Notes: generated by a model not told the origin, from the sequence alone. Counted from the stretch's first letter, positions 44,261 through 52,410 are shown. The stretch: DNA of 64,000 bases from UBA1941 sp046329575 (GCA_046329575.1 JAXLUJ010000002.1:62001-126000), one strand, 5' to 3'. Translations and numbers: made by a program.

Positions 44261-45259
44261 ATGAAATCATTAATGATCATCTGCAGTTTGCTTGCTGCAC
44301 AATTTTCGTTCGGGCAAATTTTCATCAATACCGGTAATCCGAACATGGACAAGTACAAGCAAGACAATCCTAACGCCACCATCATTAATTCTACAATCGA
44401 TACGGTGGTTAAAAAAGCGGCCACCATCGAAAACACCGTTCCCGAAAAAGCAAAAGTTCCTGTAAATGCTGCGGTGGTTGCCAAATCGGCTAGTCCGATC
44501 CGAATGGCTGCCGAACCAACTGTTGCTGATTTACCACCTAATGCAGAACCAGGCAAATGTTATGCAAGATGTTTTACGCCTGATAAGTATGAAACAAGAG
44601 AAGAGGAAGTAGTAGATCGTCCGGCCACTACTCGTATGAAGCCCATTCCGGCTACTTATAAGACCGTGTATGATACAGTTGTTGTAAAAGCCGCTTCTGT
44701 TCGTTATGAAGCCGTACCGCCTGTATATGAAACTCTGGAAGAGGAAGTGATGATTTCCCCGGCATCTCAGAAGTGGGAGAAGGGCGTGGCCGATGCCGGT
44801 TGTCTTTCCGCAAACCCCGCCGATTGTCAGGTAATGTGTCTTCGTGATATTCCGGCTGTTTACAAAAAGATCAGCCGTAAAGTTTTGAAAACTCCTGCAA
44901 GTCGCACAGAGATTCCGGTGCCGGCTGTAACAAAAATAGTACCGCGTCAGGTAATTGATGTACCTGCATCGCAGGAAAAAATAGAGATTCCGGCAACTTA
45001 CAAAAAGGTGAGCCACCGCGAACTGGTGCAAAAAGGTGGTTATGGCGAGTGGAAGGAGATTTTATGTGCTGATAAACTCACTTCAACCCGCATACTGGCT
45101 ATACAGAAAGCGTTGAAAGCAAATGGTTATGATCCGGGTGCTTTAGATAACTCGTTTGGAGGTCAAACTAAATCGGCCTTAATCAAATACCAGCAAGATA
45201 AAAACCTGCCGGTTGGCAATTTGAATATGGAAACGCTGAAGTCGTTAGGTGTGGAATGA
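44261..45259 (+). CDS. Secreted repeat protein with C-terminal peptidoglycan-binding domain
   Basis: 332 residues from ATG 44261 (MKSLMIICSLLAAQFSFGQ), a signal peptide; the frame is open 99 bases further upstream. Residues ~95-270 carry imperfect repeats of a charged pattern with I/V-PA-x-YK and PAS motifs (PIPATYKTVYD, AVPPVYETLEEEV, DIPAVYKKISRKV, EIPATYKKVSHREL). One repeat region includes four cysteines. The last ~60 residues form a PG_binding_1 domain (RILAIQKALKANGYDPGALD to GGQTKSALIKYQQDKNL). It is probably periplasmic or in the outer envelope, bound to peptidoglycan. The DUF4197 gene 64 bases downstream may share its transcript. Confidence 0.8.
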   Translation: MKSLMIICSLLAAQFSFGQIFINTGNPNMDKYKQDNPNATIINSTIDTVVKKAATIENTVPEKAKVPVNAAVVAKSASPIRMAAEPTVADLPPNAEPGKCYARCFTPDKYETREEEVVDRPATTRMKPIPATYKTVYDTVVVKAASVRYEAVPPVYETLEEEVMISPASQKWEKGVADAGCLSANPADCQVMCLRDIPAVYKKISRKVLKTPASRTEIPVPAVTKIVPRQVIDVPASQEKIEIPATYKKVSHRELVQKGGYGEWKEILCADKLTSTRILAIQKALKANGYDPGALDNSFGGQTKSALIKYQQDKNLPVGNLNMETLKSLGVE

Positions 45260-45323
45260 AATAAAAAATGAAAACGCCAAATACTTTGGCAAGCAAATTG
45301 AATAGAACAAATAAAAACCAGAT

Positions 45324-46358
45324 ATGAAAAAGCAACTCGGTATCCTTTTCCTGATGTGCTTTGCGTTATTTATTCAGGCGCAAACCACCAATTTGAAAAT
45401 TACTCAAAACGGGGCAACTTTAAATAAAGGCAACACTTCAGGGGGAAAAGCCGGAGGCTCAAAGGCTAATTCAGGTACTACTAAAAAGCCGGTGGCCAAG
45501 CCTACTACAAATGTGGTAAAACCAAAACCGGCTTCCACTCCTTCAAACAATACCAACAACACGAACAACGGCGGAGGTGGCAGGCCCGGAGCAAATACAA
45601 ATAACACCCCGGTGAACAACAACTCCAATAATAATACGAACAACAACAACAATGGCGGCGGCGGCCGTGGCGGTACGGTTGTAGACGACATTGTAAAAGT
45701 TGTAACTGATAATACTAATGGCGGATTTTCAGAGGCCGATGCAGCGAATGCGATTAAACAGGCGCTGATTTCGGGAATAACAAACGGCGTGAAGAACGTG
45801 GCGATAAAAGATGGCTACTATGGAAATGCCATGATCAAAATTCCCTTTCCCGCTGAAGCGCAGGTGGTATCCAGTACATTGAACACCATTGGTATGTCGA
45901 GTTTGGTCGATAACATGGTAGTACAGTTGAATCGGGCTGCTGAACAATCGGCCACAGAGGCTACGCCCATCTTTCTGAACTCTATCAGCCAACTTACGAT
46001 AAGCGACGCACTTAACATTGTGGGCAATCAACAACCAGATGCCGCCACTCAGTTTTTAAAACGCACCACCACTGAAGCACTGGTGGCCGCTTTCCGGCCT
46101 AAAGTGAAAAGTGTGCTTGATAAAACCATGACTACTTCAGCCTGGAGTCAGGTAATGAGTACTTATAATCAGGTGCCATTCGTTCAACCTATTAATCCCG
46201 ACCTTACCGATTATGTTACGCGTAAAGCCTTAGATGGATTGTTCTATATGGTGGCGCAAGAAGAATCTAAAATTCGTAAAGATCCTATGGCACGCACTTC
46301 CGATTTGCTAAAGCGCGTTTTTGGCGGTGTAGCCAATACCGGGAACGTTCACCGTTAA
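45324..46358 (+). CDS. Secreted DUF4197 protein with Asn/Gly-rich linker
   Basis: 344 residues with a signal peptide (MKKQLGILFLMCFALFIQAQ). Residues ~30-115 are low-complexity: Lys/Pro stretches and runs of Asn and Gly (NNNSNNNTNNNNNGGGG). The C-terminal ~215 residues are a DUF4197 domain: ADAANAIKQALISGITNGV, GYYGNAMIKIPFPAEAQVV, DYVTRKALDGLFYMVAQEE, and the terminal ARTSDLLKRVFG. DUF4197 occurs in many Gram-negative bacteria with unknown function; the Asn/Gly linker is additional here. Its stop overlaps the stop of the convergent membrane protein gene by 4 bases. Confidence 0.87.
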   Translation: MKKQLGILFLMCFALFIQAQTTNLKITQNGATLNKGNTSGGKAGGSKANSGTTKKPVAKPTTNVVKPKPASTPSNNTNNTNNGGGGRPGANTNNTPVNNNSNNNTNNNNNGGGGRGGTVVDDIVKVVTDNTNGGFSEADAANAIKQALISGITNGVKNVAIKDGYYGNAMIKIPFPAEAQVVSSTLNTIGMSSLVDNMVVQLNRAAEQSATEATPIFLNSISQLTISDALNIVGNQQPDAATQFLKRTTTEALVAAFRPKVKSVLDKTMTTSAWSQVMSTYNQVPFVQPINPDLTDYVTRKALDGLFYMVAQEESKIRKDPMARTSDLLKRVFGGVANTGNVHR

Positions 46359-48061
46359 TCTTTCGGAACGCTAATGCAGATACTTTTTATCCGGAAATGA
46401 ACGGTATCAGGCCCATTGTTCCAGCAATAACACTTCAACTGATCACCAATCACCAAATTCTCAAAGTGGAAAGGAAGCACAACAACGGTGCTTCCTTTTT
46501 CATTTAAAAGCCGTTGTAAGTGAAAACTCTTCCAAAATAAAGTAGAGTCACCACGCTTTATTTCAACTACCATTTTCGTAAAATCGTATTCGCCAAAATG
46601 CACGCTCTCCTGAGCTGCTTCTACCTCGCAAACCACCCATAACTTTTCTGATTTCGGAAGGATGATTTTCTTTTCAGTACTAAAAACGCCATGGGGAAGC
46701 TCCATCATGGTATCGTTGTATTGATACTTAGAAATAAGTTGCAGCGGCGGCACATCGCCATCCATGTCGAGATATTTCAATGCCTTTCGATCAAATTCAG
46801 TATGGAAGAAAACATGTTTGTAGTAGGTGGAAGTATTGCCGTCTAATGGCAGGATTCGTTTGGTATATTGATAGGTTTGAAATAGGTTCAAGAAAATACA
46901 GGCGATTACAAATACCAATAATAGGAGCGAAAGCCAGGTGTTTTTTTGCTTTTCTATGAAATTGAAAACTGCTGCTACGGAAAGCAGAAAGAATGGATAG
47001 CATTGGATAAGTGCACGCATGCCAAATGAAGAGGCATACCACCACATCGGCCAGGCAAAAACGATCCATATCTGAAGAATAGAAAATAGCAGCACCGGCA
47101 ATTTCCAGCCTTTAAGCCAATATTTTTCCGGAATCAGGAAACCAATAAACCAAAGCAAAAAGAATGGTGTGTACAGTATCCATCCTTTCCTGAAACTGAA
47201 TAATCCATGAAACACATGCGGCTTTAATAACTCTAAATGGAACGGATAGGGATTGAAGAAAAAATGTCCTGTGGTGTACCACCATAGCCCTATCTGTAAT
47301 AGCACTAGTAAAATGGCAATGGCGATTCCTGGTAGAAATATTTTGCGATGCCGGAGGATATAAGTGGGATCGGCAATTGTCAGATAAGAAATCGGCAGTA
47401 CAAAAGACAAGATCTCAGACGGGCGCGCTAAAGCAAGTAATGTTGCACAAAGTATAATGCCCGAAGCATTCACTGCGGTTGGCTTACGTCTGAATCGGAT
47501 AGTGGCAGTAATTAAAAAAGTGTAGAGCGAGAAAAGAACGATGTGTGGCGTAATAGTTTCAAAAACGAAATAATAGAGAAAGTTGGTACCAAGCATCAAG
47601 CCGGTTAGTAACAGCAACCGGTAAGAGTTTCTTAAATATCCAGAAAACACTTGGTAAAGAAGTAATAGTGCTGCTGAGGCCATCGTAAGCGCCACCAACA
47701 AAAGTGCCCACTGATACGGGGGCGACATACCGTCTCTCGGCGAACCAAGAATACGAGCTATGAGATCGCCAATAAAGTAACCCGGCAAATAACAAATGGC
47801 CATGCCGATGGTGTAAGTTGGCGTTAATCGGCCATCACCGGTTTTAGTGAGTTGATACAAAGAGGGTGAGGCGTGATAGGTGGAACGGAGCGAATCGGCA
47901 AAGGCGTAATTCTTACAATCGTGATATTTTAAAACCGCCGGAAGGTGCAGATAATAGCCAAAATTGTCCCAGGTTATTATTCGTAGCTTCTGTTGTCTTG
48001 CTGCATTAAAACAAGCGGTAACTAAAACAACTGCTACAATACATTTGAATACCGATTTCAT
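46355..48061 (-). CDS. Polytopic membrane protein, GT39/ArnT-like glycosyltransferase candidate
   Basis: 568 residues with about ten hydrophobic helices between residues 1 and 395, then a soluble C-terminal domain of ~170 residues (VVCEVEAAQESVHFGEYDFT). The N-terminal loop after helix 1 has an acidic WDNFGYYLHLPAV, similar to the catalytic Asp loop of lipid-linked-sugar glycosyltransferases (GT-C fold). RFRRKPTAV and ARPSEILSFVLP are cytoplasmic or luminal loops typical of such proteins in Bacteroidota. Substrate unknown. It overlaps the upstream gene by 4 bases (ATGA), indicating coupled translation of the pair. Confidence 0.72.
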   Translation of the reverse strand: MKSVFKCIVAVVLVTACFNAARQQKLRIITWDNFGYYLHLPAVLKYHDCKNYAFADSLRSTYHASPSLYQLTKTGDGRLTPTYTIGMAICYLPGYFIGDLIARILGSPRDGMSPPYQWALLLVALTMASAALLLLYQVFSGYLRNSYRLLLLTGLMLGTNFLYYFVFETITPHIVLFSLYTFLITATIRFRRKPTAVNASGIILCATLLALARPSEILSFVLPISYLTIADPTYILRHRKIFLPGIAIAILLVLLQIGLWWYTTGHFFFNPYPFHLELLKPHVFHGLFSFRKGWILYTPFFLLWFIGFLIPEKYWLKGWKLPVLLFSILQIWIVFAWPMWWYASSFGMRALIQCYPFFLLSVAAVFNFIEKQKNTWLSLLLLVFVIACIFLNLFQTYQYTKRILPLDGNTSTYYKHVFFHTEFDRKALKYLDMDGDVPPLQLISKYQYNDTMMELPHGVFSTEKKIILPKSEKLWVVCEVEAAQESVHFGEYDFTKMVVEIKRGDSTLFWKSFHLQRLLNEKGSTVVVLPFHFENLVIGDQLKCYCWNNGPDTVHFRIKSICISVPKD

Positions 48062-48801
48062 GGTTTGTCAATTTCTACCACCACTTTCACTCCCGACTTT
48101 GTTTGTAACAGGGATATAAATCGGTCTTCAAATTTAGTATCATGGTTGAAATCGATGGAATGAAGTTCAGTGCAATCACCATTCTTCATTTGTAATAACC
48201 AATAGGTTTGAAGACTTCCTTTTGTTTGATCCTTGAAATGGTGGGAGAGGGAACCGATTTCATGATAATCATATCCTCGATTCAGTTTGTTGCCATTAGT
48301 GCTTTCCATCCAGTTTCGGGATATCAGATAGTTTGGCCCTGCTTCAAGAGAAGCCGACTTGGTGCTCATTGTAACTCCCAGCCCCAATAAAAACAGGAGT
48401 ATGGTCAACACTTTTACCAGTCTGGGAATATGAAAACCGGCAGAAACCATGCAATATACCTTGAAATGCTCATACTCATCCCTAAACAACTGCTTTAATA
48501 CAAATACCACCAAAAACACATAAACCGGAAACAACAATCCGATGAGGGTCCAGCCTGAATTGTTGTAAAGAAAAAGGGAGCCGTTTTTTTCGGAAGGGTG
48601 GAAATGACCTTCGAATGCAGTATAGATTTTTTCTGCGTTCCCGAAGAACAGAATCAAGCCAAAGGCGGCAATAAGTAAGGTAAGCAGGTATTTGCCGTAT
48701 CCAAACCTTATTTTTAACAGTTCTAACTCTTCCGGCTTAGGTAACTTATTGTAATTCAGCGGGAAAAGTGCCTTAAGGAGAAAACGACCTAAAAAGTGCA
48801 T
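48058..48801 (-). CDS. Membrane protein of unknown function
   Basis: 247 residues with about three hydrophobic helices (LLTLLIAAFGLILFFG, WTLIGLLFPVYVFLVVFVL, VLTILLFLLGLGVTM) and a soluble C-terminal half (LISRNWMESTNGNKLNRGYD and onward to VKVVVEIDKP). I do not recognise the family. It is translationally coupled to the GT-C-like protein downstream, so it may assist that protein or share its substrate. It is divergent from the tRNA-Trp/secE operon. The start at 48801 gives a natural N-terminus (MHFLGRFLLKALFPL). Confidence 0.65.
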   Translation of the reverse strand: MHFLGRFLLKALFPLNYNKLPKPEELELLKIRFGYGKYLLTLLIAAFGLILFFGNAEKIYTAFEGHFHPSEKNGSLFLYNNSGWTLIGLLFPVYVFLVVFVLKQLFRDEYEHFKVYCMVSAGFHIPRLVKVLTILLFLLGLGVTMSTKSASLEAGPNYLISRNWMESTNGNKLNRGYDYHEIGSLSHHFKDQTKGSLQTYWLLQMKNGDCTELHSIDFNHDTKFEDRFISLLQTKSGVKVVVEIDKP

Positions 48802-48889
48802 TTACAAGAATACAAGAATAATGGTTTTTCGGAACCCAGCTTTTTAAAAGCCATATCTTTGCTGCGCTTTATCAGGTTTGAGATGGTGA

Positions 48890-48920
48890 TTTGGAATCTC
48901 GGTTAAAGTGTCTATATTTG
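48890..48920 (+). promoter_or_regulatory. Bacteroidota promoter for tRNA-Trp-secE-nusG operon
   Basis: TTTG at 48890-48893, exactly 19 bases, then TATATTTG at 48913-48920, a full consensus match. The tRNA begins 61 bases downstream of the -7 box, and the leader has a small hairpin (CCCAT/ATGGG near 48924-48942). Confidence 0.85.
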
Positions 48921-48980
48921 CGTCCCATTTTTAGGGATGGGTGGAAAAGGGTATTGCCTTTACCTAAAAATTTCGGGATT

Positions 48981-49051
48981 ACGGGAATAGTTCAATGGTA
49001 GAATAGAGGTCTCCAAAACCTTTGATCAGGGTTCGAATCCTTGTTCCCGTG
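48981..49051 (+). tRNA. tRNA-Trp (anticodon CCA)
   Basis: 71 nt. Acceptor ACGGGAA/TTCCCGT with discriminator G, D arm AGTTCAATGGTAGAAT, anticodon stem GAGGT/ACCTT around loop CTCCAAA, and T loop TTCGAAT. A tRNA-Trp directly before secE is the usual Bacteroidota arrangement. Confidence 0.97.
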
Positions 49052-49082
49052 CAAAAAACGAAGGGAAACCTTCATAATTATT

Positions 49083-49283
49083 ATGGAAAAGATCAGATTG
49101 TACTTCGAAGAAGCTTATGACGAGCTGGTGAATAAAGTAACCTGGCCAACATGGAGCGAGCTGCAGCAAAGTGCTATAGTAGTACTGATTGCCGCTGTGA
49201 TCATTGCGCTAGTCGTTTTAGGGATGGATCTGGTTTCGAAATATGGCATTCAGCAAGGTTTATACAAAATTTTAGTTCACTAA
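49083..49283 (+). CDS. secE: Preprotein translocase subunit SecE
   Basis: 66 residues from ATG 49083 (MEKIRLYFEEAYDELVNKVT). SecE clamps SecY in the Sec translocon. The family motif EELVNKVTWPTWSEL is seen here as DELVNKVTWPTWSELQQS, followed by a single transmembrane helix (AIVVLIAAVIIALVVLGMDL). This is the short one-helix form found in most bacteria outside Enterobacteria. Its stop overlaps the nusG start (TAATG), so translation is coupled. Confidence 0.97.
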   Translation: MEKIRLYFEEAYDELVNKVTWPTWSELQQSAIVVLIAAVIIALVVLGMDLVSKYGIQQGLYKILVH

Positions 49284-49831
49284 TGGCTGACGATAAAAAA
49301 TGGTACACCCTGCGCGTGATCAGCGGGCAGGAACGCAAGATTCGGGAGCACCTGATGCTTGAAGTAAACCGGTCGGGTCTCGATAAGGTGGTATCGGCCA
49401 TTCACGTGCCTACCGAGAAAGTTTATACCATCAAGAATGGTAAGAAAACGATCAAGGAAAAGACTTCTTACCCGGGCTATTTGTATGTTGAAGCCTCTCC
49501 GGCTGGTCTTACTGCCGAAGTAATTCAGCAACTGCGTCAGGTGCACGGCAACTTGGGTTTTCTGGGAGGTAAAATGCCTGAGCCATTGCGCCCCGCTGAA
49601 GTGAATCGTTTGTTGGGTAAGATGGATGAACTGATGGAAGGTGGCGAAACCATGGTGGAACCGTTTATCATTAATGAAGAAGTGAAAGTGATTGATGGTC
49701 CGTTCAATGATTTCATCGGCACTATTGAAGAGATCAATAACGAGAAGAAAAAATTGAAAGTTACTGTTAAGATATTTGGAAGGAAAACGCCGGTGGAAGT
49801 GAACTTCCAACAGGTAGAAAAGATCGTTTAA
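49283..49831 (+). CDS. nusG: Transcription termination/antitermination protein NusG
   Basis: 182 residues. The NGN domain starts WYTLRVISGQERKIREHL and contains TSYPGYLYVEA and the RNA polymerase-binding region around VHGNLGFLGG. The KOW domain (VKVIDGPFNDFIGTIEEINN) ends with VNFQQVEKIV. NusG links RNA polymerase to ribosomes and Rho and modulates pausing. The ATG at 49283 shares its A with the secE stop; an upstream extension of the frame to 49151 overlaps secE and is unsupported. rplK follows in 42 bases. Confidence 0.97.
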   Translation: MADDKKWYTLRVISGQERKIREHLMLEVNRSGLDKVVSAIHVPTEKVYTIKNGKKTIKEKTSYPGYLYVEASPAGLTAEVIQQLRQVHGNLGFLGGKMPEPLRPAEVNRLLGKMDELMEGGETMVEPFIINEEVKVIDGPFNDFIGTIEEINNEKKKLKVTVKIFGRKTPVEVNFQQVEKIV

Positions 49832-49873
49832 TCAGGAAAGAAATACATCAAATAAAAAGCTAAACATAGCATC

Positions 49874-50317
49874 ATGGCAAAGGAAATCGCAACATTCGTA
49901 AAACTGCAGGTAAAAGGCGGCCAAGCCAATCCCGCTCCTCCAGTAGGCCCGGCTTTGGGTTCTAAAGGGGTGAATATTATGGAGTTTTGCAAGCAGTTCA
50001 ATGCGCGCACTCAGGACAAGCAAGGCAAAGTATTACCGGTGGTAATTACCGTTTATAGTGATAAATCTTTCGATTTCATCATTAAAACGCCTCCTGCACA
50101 CAATTTGCTGATGGAATTGACCAAAAAAACTGCTGGTTCTGCTGAACCAAACCGTAAAAAAATCGGTGCAGTAAGCTGGGATATCATCCGTAAGATTGCT
50201 GAAGAAAAAATGACTGACCTCAACTGCTTCACCGTGGAAAGCGCGATGAGCATGGTAGCGGGTTCTGCCAAAAGCGCGGGATTCACTATGGATGGTCCCG
50301 CTCCTTGGGAGAAATAA
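49874..50317 (+). CDS. rplK: 50S ribosomal protein L11
   Basis: 147 residues, normal length for L11, which binds 23S rRNA at the GTPase-associated centre. The N-terminal domain shows KLQVKGGQANPAPPVGPALG and GVNIMEFCKQFNART, and the C-terminal RNA-binding domain contains VGSWDIIRKIAEEKM-like sequence (AVSWDIIRKIAEEKMTDLN) and ESAMSMVAGSAKSAG. It lies in the secE-nusG-rplK-rplA-rplJ operon. The gap to rplA (93 bases) holds a candidate L1-binding hairpin. Confidence 0.98.
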   Translation: MAKEIATFVKLQVKGGQANPAPPVGPALGSKGVNIMEFCKQFNARTQDKQGKVLPVVITVYSDKSFDFIIKTPPAHNLLMELTKKTAGSAEPNRKKIGAVSWDIIRKIAEEKMTDLNCFTVESAMSMVAGSAKSAGFTMDGPAPWEK

Positions 50318-50368
50318 ATTTACTCACCGGCAGCAGAACTGTATCTGAGCCTATAAATATTTTTTAAC

Positions 50369-50397
50369 GTGGGAGGTTGATGAAACCGTTAGACCAC
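50369..50397 (+). promoter_or_regulatory. Candidate ribosomal protein L1 binding site (autoregulatory mRNA hairpin)
   Basis: GTGG (50369-50372) pairs with CCAC (50394-50397); inside, GGTT (50375-50378) pairs with AACC (50384-50387), leaving a short 5' bulge GA and a longer 3' side GTTAGA. This is the lay-out of the L1 stalk site of 23S rRNA (GUGGGAGG on one side, CCG...GA..CCAC on the other). It ends 13 bases before the rplA start, suggesting that excess L1 represses its own translation. Confidence 0.65.
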
Positions 50398-50410
50398 AAA
50401 AAATTCAGTT

Positions 50411-51106
50411 ATGAAACTGACCAAAAAAAGAAAGGCTGTAGAAGGCCTGGTGGACTCGAAAAAAGAGTACACACTCACCGATGCTTCTGCATTAGTGAAA
50501 AAAGTAAACCTCACGAAGTTCGACGCTTCTGTTGATTTACACATCGCTTTGGGCGTTGACCCCAAGAAGGCCGATCAGGCCATCCGCGGAACCGTAGCAT
50601 TGCCTCACGGTACCGGTAAAACCAAAAAAGTATTGGTGCTCACTACTCCTGATAAGGAAGAAGAAGCGAAAAAAGCCGGTGCTGACTTCGTAGGTCTGGA
50701 TGAATACGTTCAGAAAGTAGAAGGTGGTTGGATGGATTTTGATGTGGTTATTGCTACACCAAACGTTATGGCCAAGATTGCCAAATTGGGTAAAGTACTC
50801 GGCCCACGCAACCTGATGCCAAATCCAAAGTCGGGAACGGTTTCTCCAGAAGTTGGCAAGGCCGTTTCAGAAGTTAAGCAAGGTAAAATCGCTTTCAAAG
50901 TAGATAAATTCGGTATTGTTCACACCTCTATTGGCCGCATTTCTTTTTCGGCACAACAGATCAATGAAAACGCTGCAGCTCTGTTGCAAACGCTTTCAAA
51001 AATGAAACCGGCTACCGCAAAAGGCGTTTATTTCAAAGGCATTTCGATGGCCAGCACTATGAGCCCGGGCATCAATGTTGATTATAAAACCGTAGCGGGC
51101 CTGTAA
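50411..51106 (+). CDS. rplA: 50S ribosomal protein L1
   Basis: 231 residues, normal for L1, which forms the mobile stalk near the ribosomal E site. Recognisable blocks are KLTKKRKAVEGLVDSKKEYT at the start, SVDLHIALGVDPKKADQAIR, VALPHGTGKTKKVLV, and LGPRNLMPNPKSGTV with the universally conserved loop. It also binds its own mRNA in many bacteria, and a matching hairpin lies just upstream. rplJ follows after 32 bases. Confidence 0.98.
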   Translation: MKLTKKRKAVEGLVDSKKEYTLTDASALVKKVNLTKFDASVDLHIALGVDPKKADQAIRGTVALPHGTGKTKKVLVLTTPDKEEEAKKAGADFVGLDEYVQKVEGGWMDFDVVIATPNVMAKIAKLGKVLGPRNLMPNPKSGTVSPEVGKAVSEVKQGKIAFKVDKFGIVHTSIGRISFSAQQINENAAALLQTLSKMKPATAKGVYFKGISMASTMSPGINVDYKTVAGL

Positions 51107-51138
51107 CCCATTTTTTAACCAAATAAATCAGAGACAAA

Positions 51139-51663
51139 ATGGATAAGGCACAAAAAAATCAGGAAATAGCCGAGTTGAAAGCGAAATTTGCCGATTGCAA
51201 TTTCTTCTACCTCTGCGATTCGTCTTCACTAACTGTTGAAAAAATAAACAACTTCCGCCGCCTTTGCTTCAGCAAAGGTCTGGAATACCGTATTGCTAAA
51301 AACACCATGATCCAGAAAGCTTTGGAGCAATTGGATGGCAACTATTCGCCAATGTTCCCATTGCTGCACGGTGCTACAGGAATCATCTTCTCTAAAGAAA
51401 GTTCAGTACCTGCGAAGGTTTTGAAAGAGTTCCGCGAGAAAAATGACAAGCCGATTCTGAAAGGCGCTTTCATTGATGGAGATGCTTATATCGGCGATGA
51501 TCAGATCGCGGTATTGAGCGCTTTGAAGTCAAAAGCCGAGTTGATCGGGGAGATCATCGGTTTGTTGCAGTCGCCAATGAAGAACGTTATTGGTGGTTTG
51601 CAAGGAAGCGGCGGACAGAAAATCGCCGGATTAGTAAAAGCACTCGAAGAGCGTGCGAAATAA
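51139..51663 (+). CDS. rplJ: 50S ribosomal protein L10
   Basis: 174 residues, normal for L10, the base of the L7/L12 stalk. It shows KAQKNQEIAELKAKFADCNF, FRRLCFSKGLEYRIAKNTMI, and the L7/L12-binding C-terminal helix (KIAGLVKALEERA). Only 32 bases separate it from rplA and no L10-type leader hairpin is visible. Its normal partner rplL does not follow; the next gene, 30 bases on, is rpmB. The coding sequence itself is complete. Confidence 0.96.
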   Translation: MDKAQKNQEIAELKAKFADCNFFYLCDSSSLTVEKINNFRRLCFSKGLEYRIAKNTMIQKALEQLDGNYSPMFPLLHGATGIIFSKESSVPAKVLKEFREKNDKPILKGAFIDGDAYIGDDQIAVLSALKSKAELIGEIIGLLQSPMKNVIGGLQGSGGQKIAGLVKALEERAK

Positions 51664-51693
51664 TTTTTTAAGACTCCGTAAAAACAACATATT

Positions 51694-51936
51694 ATGGCAA
51701 GGTTTTGTGATTTAACAGGAAAGGGGCCGATGTTCGGCAACCACGTTTCGCACTCTAACAGAAAAACGAAGCGCAAGTTCCTGCCGAATTTGAAAGTGAA
51801 ACGCTTTTATATTCAGGAACTGGATGAGTGGGTTACGCTGAAAGTATCTACTACAGCTATCCGTACCATCAATAAGAAAGGCATTTACGCTTATCTCAAA
51901 GATTTGAGTAAAAAAGGCGAAATTGCATTGCGTTAA
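51694..51936 (+). CDS. rpmB: 50S ribosomal protein L28
   Basis: 80 residues. ARFCDLTGKGPMFGNHVSHS followed by NRKTKRKFLPNLKVKRF is the L28 signature. Only Cys5 remains of the zinc-type cysteine set, so this is probably the zinc-free form. It begins the rpmB-rpmG-DUF4295-ftsY group that is conserved as a unit in Bacteroidota, here attached directly behind rplJ. Confidence 0.97.
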   Translation: MARFCDLTGKGPMFGNHVSHSNRKTKRKFLPNLKVKRFYIQELDEWVTLKVSTTAIRTINKKGIYAYLKDLSKKGEIALR

Positions 51937-51954
51937 TCCAATAAACGATAGAAA

Positions 51955-52143
51955 ATGGCAAAGAAATCAAAAGGCAATCGCATCCAGGTGATTCTGGAAT
52001 GCACCGAACATAAAGCGAGCGGACTTCCGGGCACCTCGCGCTATATGACCTATAAAAACCGTAAGACTACTACGGAGCGTATCGAGTTGCGCAAATACAA
52101 CCCGATTATGAAAAAAGTTACCGTTCACAAAGAAATTAAATAA
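51955..52143 (+). CDS. rpmG: 50S ribosomal protein L33
   Basis: 62 residues. AKKSKGNRIQVILECTEHKA, SRYMTYKNRKTTTERIELRK and KYNPIMKKVTVHKEIK are the L33 pattern. It has one Cys (ILECTEH) and lacks the second CxxC pair, so it is the zinc-independent form. It sits 18 bases after rpmB and 2 bases before the DUF4295 gene. Confidence 0.97.
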   Translation: MAKKSKGNRIQVILECTEHKASGLPGTSRYMTYKNRKTTTERIELRKYNPIMKKVTVHKEIK

Positions 52144-52145
52144 CC

Positions 52146-52313
52146 ATGGCAAAAGTATCAAAGAACGCCCGTACCGACCGTACGGCGCAGGTTGGTTCAA
52201 AAGACTACGTTCGCGTTATCAAAGCAGTAAAGGGTAAAACCGGTTCTTACGGCTTTTTGGAAAAGATTGTGCACAAAGACAAGGTGCAAGAGTTTCTGAA
52301 AGCACAGGACTAA
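52146..52313 (+). CDS. DUF4295 family small basic protein
   Basis: 55 residues: it starts MAKVSKNARTDRTAQVGSKD and ends EKIVHKDKVQEFLKAQD. This short basic protein belongs to the Bacteroidota family DUF4295, nearly always encoded between rpmG and ftsY. Its composition and position suggest a ribosome-associated protein, but that is inference from context. It starts 2 bases after rpmG and is followed by a terminator, which separates it from ftsY. Confidence 0.93.
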   Translation: MAKVSKNARTDRTAQVGSKDYVRVIKAVKGKTGSYGFLEKIVHKDKVQEFLKAQD

Positions 52314-52334
52314 TTGCTTCCGCGATTATCGAAG

Positions 52335-52373
52335 CCCTCTTTTACATGTTTCACATGTGGAAGAGGGTTTTTT
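52335..52373 (+). terminator. Terminator of the ribosomal protein operon
   Basis: CCCTCTT (52335-52341) pairs with AAGAGGG (52361-52367), with inner ACATGT/ACATGT pairing, followed by six T. It lies 21 bases after the DUF4295 stop. Confidence 0.9.
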
Positions 52374-52410
52374 CGTGTAAGTTTTTTAAAAAGGGATGGT
52401 AGCTTTCCCC

